The notes below the pieces were generated by a model. That model saw only the letters and a list, made by a program, of their open reading frames with translations, was not told the DNA's origin and did no database searches. Of a stretch of 5,394 nt of DNA, positions 1-4,338 are shown piece by piece. The position numbers were made by a program, and so were the translations under genes. The stretch is from Candidatus Nitrosopolaris rasttigaisensis (GTDB lineage: Archaea > Thermoproteota > Nitrososphaeria > Nitrososphaerales > Nitrososphaeraceae), in assembly GCA_933226995.1 (NCBI GenBank), contig CAKOFP010000222.1:1-5394 (forward strand), given 5' to 3'. Numbering within the stretch: position 1 is the stretch's first letter; each line of letters opens with the position of its first letter.

Positions 1-138
1 ATAATTTATAGAGTTAACAATCCTATTTCTACGATTCAAGAACAAGAAGAGACTGCATATGTTCCTTTTACTGGATGGGTATCTTATCTTTGTGCAGAGT
101 ATTGGTTGAAGGTGCTAAGACGCGGTATGATAAAATAG
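1..138 (+). CDS. Doubtful C-terminal fragment of an unknown protein
   Basis: A frame is open from the window edge to a TAG at 136-138 (45 residues, ending LRRGMIK). It contains aromatic residues (GWVSYLCAEYW) and many purine-first codons, which is mildly protein-like, but 45 codons without a stop can occur by chance at this base composition. I recognise no family. The minus strand is also open over 1-114 and could instead hold the start of a leftward gene (see findings), so the two readings compete. A short T6 run at 177-182 could end a rightward transcript. Sequence to the left of the window would decide. Confidence 0.22.
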   Translation: MIYRVNNPISTIQEQEETAYVPFTGWVSYLCAEYWLKVLRRGMIK

Positions 139-243
139 TCGATGAATAAATGTGCCTCATCCAAAATTACGATACCTTTTTTCTGCTCAGAACGATAGAT
201 CTTTAGAAACAGCATGAACTAACAGCATTAGCTTGTCAAACCG
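139..243. other. Intergenic stretch left of RTX-like gene A
   Basis: No convincing gene is seen here. It separates the possible edge fragment from the stop codon of RTX-like gene A (TAA on the minus strand at 246-244). It is AT-rich, with a T6 run on the plus strand (177-182) and only weak T-rich stretches on the minus strand, so the 3' end of gene A's transcript is not clearly marked. Confidence 0.4.
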
Positions 244-942
244 TTATGGAGACAGAGTTGATCCCGGATTATTAGTATTGGTAGAATGCACTGTAACTAC
301 AAATTTACAATTAGACGCTTTAGTATCACCATTAGCAGGATTAAAGTCTAGTATTACTCCATTACCATTCAAGCCACAGTCAAAGAAGTTAGCACCTCCT
401 CCCCCTATCATAACATCATGCCCTGAACCAGCATAGAACTGATCATTTCCCTTACCCCCGACCATCAGGTTGGCACCGGCACCTCCTATGAAGATATTAT
501 TTCCCGAGCCGCCATAAAGCTTGCCAGTCGCAGTATCTAATAAATTCGCCATAAGAATATTATCACCAGGTCCAGCGAATGCCTTGCAAGCGCCCGGTCC
601 GCACTGTAGGACATCATTACCGCCAAGACCGTATATAGTCGAATCGGTAACAGCGGTAGCAATTATGATATCGTCTTTTTGAGTGCCAATAAGTGGGGGA
701 CACATTTGAGTACAAGATGGTCCCACTATCAGATTTTTAGGTAGATTAAGTCCTTGCGGTATCGACTGTCCTTTTGGAACAGACTGAAGTTGATTTGGAG
801 GTGTAAATAGATTATTTGGAATATGCAGAACTCTGTGTGAAGCATTTGCTGATAACGGCGGTAACACTACTACTAGTCCTGAAAGCAATATTACTAACAT
901 AGATATAGTTCCAAACAAACTAAGGTGTAAGGACTTCGGCAA
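244..942 (-). CDS. Secreted RTX-like calcium-binding repeat protein (paralogue A)
   Basis: Predicted extracytoplasmic beta-roll protein of the hemolysin-type Ca-binding repeat family. From a TTG at 942 it is 232 aa. A Sec-type signal peptide has Lys at 3, a hydrophobic core at 15-30 and a likely cut after SANA (34). A short Pro-rich linker leads to a Cys pair (C77/C81, CTQMC). Degenerate nonapeptides run from about 86 to 189, for example GGSGNNIFI, GGAGANLMV and GGKGNDQFY, with an inserted loop of about 10 residues after AGPGDNILM and a second Cys pair (C114/C119). The tail is FFDCG, then VILDFNPANGDT, then SNC (C189, C212). Asp at repeat position 6 is the usual Ca ligand; several repeats carry Asn instead. 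Start choice: GTG 963 lies too close to the TATA-like element at 968-975; ATG 900 would strip the charged n-region; TTG 942 sits about 30 nt from the element. Closest relative in the window is the protein at 3031-3780. No type I secretion genes are visible. Biological role unknown. Confidence 0.85.
   Translation of the reverse strand: MPKSLHLSLFGTISMLVILLSGLVVVLPPLSANASHRVLHIPNNLFTPPNQLQSVPKGQSIPQGLNLPKNLIVGPSCTQMCPPLIGTQKDDIIIATAVTDSTIYGLGGNDVLQCGPGACKAFAGPGDNILMANLLDTATGKLYGGSGNNIFIGGAGANLMVGGKGNDQFYAGSGHDVMIGGGGANFFDCGLNGNGVILDFNPANGDTKASNCKFVVTVHSTNTNNPGSTLSP
376..687 (-). repeat. RTX-type nonapeptide repeat array of paralogue A
   Basis: Coding repeats of the form GGxGxDxUx, about nine units, several degenerate. 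Units with Asp at position 6 (GLGGNDVLQ, GGKGNDQFY) are mixed with Asn units (GGSGNNIFI, GGAGANLMV, GGGGANFFD). In this family such repeats stack as a parallel beta-roll that binds calcium between turns. One unit is replaced by a Cys-bearing loop (CGPGACKAF), and there is an insertion of about 10 residues after AGPGDNILM. Confidence 0.75.
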
Positions 943-967
943 CCTATTGTTACTTTGTAACACACGG

Positions 968-975
968 TTATATAA
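968..975 (-). promoter_or_regulatory. TATA-like element for RTX-like gene A
   Basis: TTATATAA, self-complementary. On the minus strand its centre is about 30 nt before the TTG at 942, which predicts a transcript with almost no 5' leader. It lies inside the short divergent region shared with the PsbP-like gene. An alternative weaker element lies at 1011-1021. Confidence 0.5.
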
Positions 976-1042
976 TGAGTGTGCAAGATCATTCCCGAAG
1001 TTTTGTTCTTTCCAATAATATCTCTCTCTCTTCTTTCAGATA

Positions 1043-1050
1043 ATATATAA
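1043..1050 (+). promoter_or_regulatory. TATA-like element for the PsbP-like gene
   Basis: ATATATAA. It ends only 6 nt before the ATG at 1057, too close if that is the start, but its centre is about 28 nt before the in-frame GTG at 1075, which fits a leaderless or near-leaderless transcript. A weaker element at 1011-1021 (CCAATAATATC) could instead give a short leader to the ATG. A pyrimidine tract at 1021-1037, starting with five TC units, lies between the two. Confidence 0.45.
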
Positions 1051-1056
1051 CTACTA

Positions 1057-1803
1057 ATGTTTCCTGGGGTAAATGTGCAAAAAAAGAAAACCGGTAGAAA
1101 TTGGAAATTTTTGGTATATTCTTTGCTGTTGATTACACTATTAGCATTCTCTTTCGCTTCATACTCCTTATCATCAACTATCAAGATGCCATTCTTCCAA
1201 TATTCTGTGAAGCAAGCAAATGCTGAGACGACCACTCCGGAGGGTGTATCTTTCGGAGATCCCCCTTCCCCTGTTGCCAATCAACAATATCCTACTAATA
1301 CCGCTGCAACATTGACGAATAATCTCCTGACTTATCAAAATCCAACATATGGAATAACATTACAATACCCGTCTAGTTGGGAAAAAATCGAATACCCTCG
1401 AATAGGGTTGGCAGCTGTCGGTAATGATCTAGTTGCCAATATCCTAGCACCGTTGGCAAATGCTTCGGATCATTGGCGAGAACATTTCATGATACAAGTA
1501 TTGAATCAGACTCAAGCCAAAAAACTCATCCCACAAAGTGATACCATTCTAGGAGGTAGACACGGGTACAAACGGGTGTATGATAGTACTATGGAAATTT
1601 TTAATATTGACACTAACACTGAACAAAGGCTTCATCTTAAAACAATGGAAGTTTGGGTCACAATTGGTAATGGCAACACATGTCTGCTAATATATAAAGC
1701 AGTGGCTGCAAGATACTCCGATTACTTGCCAACAATACAGAAAATGCTTTCTTCATTTAAGATAGGGAGCTCATCAGTTTCTCGTAATTCTACTACGTAT
1801 TGA
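1057..1803 (+). CDS. PsbP-like domain protein, membrane-anchored or secreted
   Basis: 248 aa from ATG 1057 (242 aa if GTG 1075 is used; the promoter favours the latter, and both give the same basic KKKTGR start). A hydrophobic segment at about 16-38 is followed by an ANA-E motif at 54-57; the motif sits rather far from the core for signal peptidase, so either a cleaved signal or a membrane anchor is possible. After a Ser/Thr/Asn/Pro-rich linker (57-90), the PsbP-like domain runs from about 92 to 236: TYQNPTYGITLQYPSSW opening, ILAPLANASDHW, the GGRHGYKRVY strand, and closing PTIQKMLSSFKI. This fold is common in exported archaeal proteins of unknown role; photosystem function is not implied. 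N-glycosylation sequons are at N135, N150 and N244. It diverges from RTX-like gene A across about 90 nt and converges on gene B, so co-expression with A is plausible. Confidence 0.85.
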   Translation: MFPGVNVQKKKTGRNWKFLVYSLLLITLLAFSFASYSLSSTIKMPFFQYSVKQANAETTTPEGVSFGDPPSPVANQQYPTNTAATLTNNLLTYQNPTYGITLQYPSSWEKIEYPRIGLAAVGNDLVANILAPLANASDHWREHFMIQVLNQTQAKKLIPQSDTILGGRHGYKRVYDSTMEIFNIDTNTEQRLHLKTMEVWVTIGNGNTCLLIYKAVAARYSDYLPTIQKMLSSFKIGSSSVSRNSTTY

Positions 1804-1947
1804 AAATCAAAATAGATCGCGACATGCAGTCTATAAAATGTTGGTTGCAGCATGACTAGGAAAGCTATTCAAAAAGTACACATAGTCCGGCCTTATATCG
1901 CCTGGTCAAGGAGATTAAAAGTATGCCGAGATTTGGCTTTTTGTATT
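1804..1947. other. Convergent intergenic region
   Basis: Lies between the 3' ends of the PsbP-like gene and RTX-like gene B. No gene or RNA is recognised. The plus strand has a T-rich stretch at its right end (1936-1949, GGCTTTTTGTATTTTA) overlapping gene B's stop codon. Minus-strand T-rich sequence is weak. Confidence 0.4.
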
Positions 1948-1949
1948 TT
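1936..1949 (+). terminator. T-rich terminator candidate for the PsbP-like gene
   Basis: T5 and T4 runs separated by GTA, without an obvious hairpin, as expected for archaeal intrinsic termination on U-rich tracts. It is about 135 nt past the stop codon, so the 3' UTR would be long; confidence is low. Confidence 0.3.
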
Positions 1950-2730
1950 ATTGACCTAGTACTATTGCACAGTTACCGTCTGTATCATCACCTTTTGATG
2001 CATTAAAGTTTAGGACAACACTTTTACTCGTGCTGGCTGCCCCTGTCCCACTAGCACCGCAAGCAAAGTAATCTGCTCCAGGTCCACCAATCAAAACATC
2101 ATTACCAGCGCCTCCGTACAATTTATCGTTTCCATGACCAGCTACCATAAGGGTGTTGCCTGAGCCTGCAATAAGTATATCATTTCCTTTTCCACCATAG
2201 ATCTGATTTGTTCCCTGTCCACCAGCTATGATTATGTTGTTGCCACCACCACCATACAATTGATCATCTCCTGGCCCGCCGATAATTATATTATCGCCAG
2301 TTCCACCATGTATGATATCGTTTCCTGCCAGGCCAATTATTAGATTGCTCCCATTCCCACCCTGAATACGGTCATCTCCTTCGGATCCGATAACCGGACG
2401 GCAAGTTCCTGCCGCTAGACATTTCGCAAGTTCAGTGAACGTGGTTTGAAGCTTCTTAGTTGTTTGGGTAGTTACCGTGGCTTTTGTTGTCGCCGTGGTA
2501 ATTGGGGGAGCAGCGGTATTTGCCGTTGCTGCTGTTGTTGTTGGTTTTTGAGTTGTCACGTTTGCATTATTGTTAAATGCATTCTGAAAATTTGTTGGAG
2601 GGACATTTGTGTTTGCTCCTCCTAACTGCGCATAGGTCGTTTCTGTTTCAACAAAGGCCAAGGATGTAAAAACTAGTGCAAACATTATCACCGGCAGAAA
2701 CAAAGCAACTGTCAGAAGCTTCTTTCTCAT
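1948..2730 (-). CDS. Secreted RTX-like calcium-binding protein with Thr-rich stalk (paralogue B)
   Basis: 260 aa from ATG 2730. The signal peptide is classical: MRKK, hydrophobic core at 5-29, likely cut after TTYA (34). Asn- and Thr-rich stalk at 35-100 (TTQKPTTTAATANTAAPP and similar) suggests a mucin-like extended, possibly glycosylated linker. A Cys pair follows (C104/C110), then about 12 nonapeptide repeats at 115-223, the most regular array in the window, such as GGTGDNIII, GGPGDDQLY, GGKGNDILI and GGAGNDVLI. The tail is YFACG, then VVLNFNASKGDDTDGNC (C224, C254), the same cap as in A and C. Alternative start: TTG 2766 (272 aa) lies about 31 nt after a TATA-like element, matching the other genes' spacing, but it adds a hydrophilic extension before MRKK. 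No Shine-Dalgarno is evident at either. Probably binds calcium outside the cell; partner and role unknown. Confidence 0.87.
   Translation of the reverse strand: MRKKLLTVALFLPVIMFALVFTSLAFVETETTYAQLGGANTNVPPTNFQNAFNNNANVTTQKPTTTAATANTAAPPITTATTKATVTTQTTKKLQTTFTELAKCLAAGTCRPVIGSEGDDRIQGGNGSNLIIGLAGNDIIHGGTGDNIIIGGPGDDQLYGGGGNNIIIAGGQGTNQIYGGKGNDILIAGSGNTLMVAGHGNDKLYGGAGNDVLIGGPGADYFACGASGTGAASTSKSVVLNFNASKGDDTDGNCAIVLGQ
2062..2388 (-). repeat. RTX-type nonapeptide repeat array of paralogue B
   Basis: About 12 consecutive units. Asp-type units with a polar or aromatic end (GLAGNDIIH, GGPGDDQLY, AGHGNDKLY) alternate over much of the array with Asn-type units ending in aliphatics (GGNGSNLII, GGTGDNIII, GGGGNNIII), giving a period of about 18 residues, i.e. 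one beta-roll turn. One unit is 10 residues long (AGGQGTNQIY) and the phase of the alternation changes there. Confidence 0.85.
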
Positions 2731-2792
2731 TTTTAATTGTAGACCTGATCTGGCTTCCCCATGCAAGTTTATGTTCTAGAAGAAGCAAGTCA

Positions 2793-2801
2793 TTTATTAT
2801 A
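2793..2801 (-). promoter_or_regulatory. TATA-like element for RTX-like gene B
   Basis: TATAATAAA on the minus strand, preceded by GG. It is centred about 31 nt before TTG 2766 and 67 nt before ATG 2730. Use of the ATG would mean a leader of about 40 nt; use of the TTG a leader of only a few nt. Confidence 0.45.
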
Positions 2802-2885
2802 CCTTTATCTAACGAGTATAGCACATGCCTGCACTTATTCATTGAGTTTATGTGTTTTAGGCGTCAAAAGCTTGTAACCTCACAA

Positions 2886-2928
2886 CTACGCCGGAGAGAG
2901 ACTCGAAGTAGGCTCTTTCGCCGTGTAG
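2886..2928. repeat. Imperfect inverted repeat / stem-loop
   Basis: Arms 2886-2901 and 2914-2928 (CTACGCCGGAGAGAGA against TCTTTCGCCGTGTAG) pair over about 14 positions including G-U pairs, with one bulge (2892) and one mismatch (2895/2920), around a 12-nt loop. It lies upstream of gene B's promoter and downstream of gene C. It could be a structured RNA, part of a 3' UTR, or a protein-binding palindrome. Confidence 0.5.
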
Positions 2929-2970
2929 GGTTCATCGTTTCGGATTGAGTGCAGCATCATATTGACGCAG

Positions 2971-2983
2971 TAAGAAAATAAAA
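2971..2983 (-). terminator. T-rich terminator candidate for RTX-like gene C
   Basis: The minus strand reads TTTTATTTTCTTA about 50 nt after gene C's stop codon, a typical archaeal U-rich stop signal. Together with gene B's own TATA-like element it suggests that B and C are separate transcription units. Confidence 0.4.
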
Positions 2984-3030
2984 GGCATTACGTATGCTTA
3001 GCTACTGACAGGCAGGCGTTTAGGGTAATG

Positions 3031-3780
3031 TCAAGGAGGCGTCTGAACCCCAGTAGGTACTGTGATAACGAATTTACAGTTACTTGCTTTAGTATCACCG
3101 TTCTTTGCATTAAAATCTAGAATTACTCCATTCCCATTCGGACCACAGTCAAAGTAGTTAGCTCCGCCACCGCCTATCATAACTTCATGACTTGATCCAG
3201 CATAGAATTGGTCATTTCCTTTCCCGCCCACCATAAGGGTATCACCAGTACCTCCAATGAAAATGTTATTTCCTGAACCACCATATAGCTGAGCGCTCGA
3301 AGAGCTACCGGATATAAGCACATTGTCACCCGATCCGCCGTATGCCTTGCAATTGCCTGCTCCACATTGTATGACATCATTCCCGTCAAGACCATATATG
3401 ATAGCGTTGGTGACAGCGGTAGCAATTATGATATCGTCTTTTTGAGTGCCGATAATGGCTGAACAATTTTGTGAACAAGCCCTGGGCACGATCAGATTTT
3501 TAGGAATATTAAGGCCTGAAGTTGCGTCTTTTGGCATATAGTGATTTTTATTGTGACCTGAGTCTGAGTGACGATACGAGTTACCGTATAGGCTATTGTA
3601 TGAACTTGAAATAGACGTGCTGTTATTATAAGACGGTCCGATTAAGTGATGTGGGATAGGTAGGAATAAACCATTACCGCCGAGATTAGGCGTTGCATTT
3701 GCTGCCAATGGTACTAGCCTGCAGAGCAGCAGTATCATTACTATTATGGGAACTATTAATTTGATAGCTGAAACTAACAA
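3031..3780 (-). CDS. Secreted RTX-like calcium-binding repeat protein (paralogue C)
   Basis: 249 aa from TTG 3780. Signal peptide: Lys at 7, hydrophobic core at 8-25, likely cut after AANA (29). A Ser/Asn/Tyr-rich low-complexity linker spans about 48-82 (NNST sequon at 52-55), then a Cys pair (C102/C106), nonapeptide repeats at about 110-211 with a second Cys pair (C139/C144), and the tail YFDCG, VILDFNAKNGDT, SNC (C212, C235). From about residue 90 it closely matches paralogue A at 244-942 (long identical blocks such as GTQKDDIIIATAV and GGKGNDQFYAGS), while the N-terminal 88 residues differ. Start: TTG 3780 directly follows an in-frame TAG and lies about 28 nt after a TATA-like element. An ATG at 3796 with AAGGA upstream is one frame off, so a 1-nt indel near the start is possible. 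Probably extracellular calcium binding; precise role unknown. Confidence 0.85.
   Translation of the reverse strand: MLVSAIKLIVPIIVMILLLCRLVPLAANATPNLGGNGLFLPIPHHLIGPSYNNSTSISSSYNSLYGNSYRHSDSGHNKNHYMPKDATSGLNIPKNLIVPRACSQNCSAIIGTQKDDIIIATAVTNAIIYGLDGNDVIQCGAGNCKAYGGSGDNVLISGSSSSAQLYGGSGNNIFIGGTGDTLMVGGKGNDQFYAGSSHEVMIGGGGANYFDCGPNGNGVILDFNAKNGDTKASNCKFVITVPTGVQTPP
3148..3453 (-). repeat. RTX-type nonapeptide repeat array of paralogue C
   Basis: About nine units matching those of paralogue A one for one, including the Cys-bearing unit (CGAGNCKAY). The loop inserted in A after AGPGDNILM is two residues shorter here (SGSSSSAQLY region). One stretch of 38 nt (3413-3450) is identical to 650-687 in gene A. 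Confidence 0.75.
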
Positions 3781-3804
3781 CTAATTGTGAAATCATTTTG
3801 TTCC

Positions 3805-3812
3805 TTTTTATT
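3805..3812 (-). promoter_or_regulatory. TATA-like element for RTX-like gene C
   Basis: AATAAAAA on the minus strand, followed by GGAAC; its centre is about 28 nt before TTG 3780. A second A/T-rich element at 3829-3838 (TTTTTTATTT on the minus strand) could give a leader of about 25 nt instead. Confidence 0.4.
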
Positions 3813-3997
3813 GGATGTGACTCAGAGGTTAAATAAAAAATACCAGAGTTCTTGGTACAAGAAAAGTATAGGAAAATTGTCACTTTTACATATGAGTGAG
3901 ATATTGTCTAACAGTATTGTCTAAAACGCACTCATTCTTGAAGGATTGAGTCGTTATTCACGTCGCTGGCATTCACGGAGTGTATTCTGGAATATTA
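3813..3997. other. Intergenic region rich in short repeats, upstream of gene C
   Basis: No gene is recognised. It contains a small palindrome TACCA...TGGTA (3841-3857, 7-nt loop), a direct repeat TATTGTCTAA at 3902-3911 and 3915-3924 (13-nt period), and an imperfect 22-nt palindrome at 3930-3951 (outer arms ACTCA/TGAGT). These are candidate operator sites for gene C, but none matches a motif I know. Confidence 0.4.
3902..3924. repeat. Tandem 10-nt direct repeat
   Basis: TATTGTCTAA occurs twice, at 3902-3911 and 3915-3924, separated by CAG. It is about 120 nt upstream of gene C's start and immediately left of an imperfect palindrome at 3930-3951. It may be a paired regulator-binding site; alternatively a chance repeat. 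Confidence 0.5.
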
Positions 3998-4186
3998 TTA
4001 TATCATAACATCTTCAATTTTCAGTTTCAATCTGGGAACAGGGCCTGCTTCGTCTACCAACTCTCCGGCCTGCAGCGAGATTATAAATGCCCCAACGATT
4101 ATTCCTCGTTCACCAAATACTTTAAAACTAAATGTAATCGGCGATGGAGCGGTTTGTTCGGAGTCTACGGCGATGTTATATGTCAT
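3998..4186 (-). CDS. Small hypothetical protein, 62 aa
   Basis: ATG 4186 to TAA 4000-3998. I do not recognise a family. The composition is protein-like: balanced charges, many GNN codons, and a run of probable beta strands (ITFSFKVFG, GIIVGAFIISLQ, RLKLKIEDVMI) with a GELVDEAGPVP turn. There is no signal peptide, Cys or membrane segment, so it is probably cytoplasmic. The opposite strand is open over 3980-4222, but that product (MYSGILLYHN...) is rich in Cys/Lys/Tyr and looks like the antisense shadow. No clear TATA-like element or Shine-Dalgarno is seen before the ATG, and the upstream frame stays open to a TGA at 4252-4250, so a longer N-terminus with a non-ATG start, or a remnant of a larger gene, cannot be excluded. 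Confidence 0.55.
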   Translation of the reverse strand: MTYNIAVDSEQTAPSPITFSFKVFGERGIIVGAFIISLQAGELVDEAGPVPRLKLKIEDVMI

Positions 4187-4338
4187 CCTACAAAGGTGAA
4201 ATTTGAAAAAGTGAAAAAGTAATGATTTGCATTCATTTACATGCCAATGTCAAACTAGCTACTTGTGATTTTAATGCAGAGCTCATGATCCAAAATTATG
4301 TCTTATATACTATAAATTGCATATCTACTTATAGATAA
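4187..4338. other. Intergenic promoter region between the small ORF and the kinase
   Basis: AT-rich divergent region with no further gene. Its right end holds two TATA-like elements that serve the kinase (4303-4310 and 4311-4318). The minus-strand side facing the small ORF shows only T/C-rich sequence (4201-4220) and no clear promoter. Confidence 0.4.
4303..4318 (+). promoter_or_regulatory. TATA-like elements for the histidine kinase
   Basis: TTATATAC (4303-4310) runs directly into TATAAATT (4311-4318). Their centres are about 33 and 25 nt before the TTG at 4339, so transcription from the second would begin at or next to that codon, giving a leaderless message. Confidence 0.5.

Larger units (their letters stand above)
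2804..3030. other. Intergenic region between RTX-like genes B and C
   Basis: No gene is supported; the plus-strand frame through here is mostly antisense to gene B's 5' end. It holds a GC-rich inverted repeat (2886-2928) and a T-rich minus-strand tract (2971-2983) after gene C. The stretch around 2885-2945 is clearly more GC-rich than the flanks. I looked for tRNA arms on both strands and did not find a cloverleaf. Confidence 0.45.

Noticed and set aside
233..436. Plus-strand 67-codon frame
   Set aside because: Antisense shadow of the 3' end of RTX-like gene A; Pro/Leu-rich product expected from reading Gly-rich repeats backwards.
894..1280. Minus-strand open frame of 128 codons
   Set aside because: Antisense to the PsbP-like gene's N-terminal half and across the divergent promoter region; no family-like features, while the plus-strand gene has a clear membrane segment and domain.
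2062..2388. CRISPR-like or satellite-like repetition
   Set aside because: The periodicity is 27 nt and in frame with RTX nonapeptides; there are no conserved direct repeats with unique spacers.
2676..2948. Plus-strand 90-codon frame
   Set aside because: Its first part is antisense to gene B's signal peptide and the rest crosses the promoter and hairpin; the product (rich in Arg, Ser, Phe) has no recognisable domain.
2850..2960. Possible tRNA in the GC-rich intergenic patch (GGGTTCATC resembles a T-loop)
   Set aside because: The putative T-stem does not pair, and no D-arm, anticodon arm or acceptor stem can be placed on either strand.
3177..3425. Minus-strand 82-codon frame inside gene C
   Set aside because: Out-of-frame reading within the repeat-coding region of paralogue C, whose frame is supported by paralogue A.
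3980..4222. Plus-strand 80-codon frame
   Set aside because: Overlaps the 62-aa minus-strand ORF, which has better codon character; the plus product looks random. It remains the alternative if the minus ORF proves non-coding.
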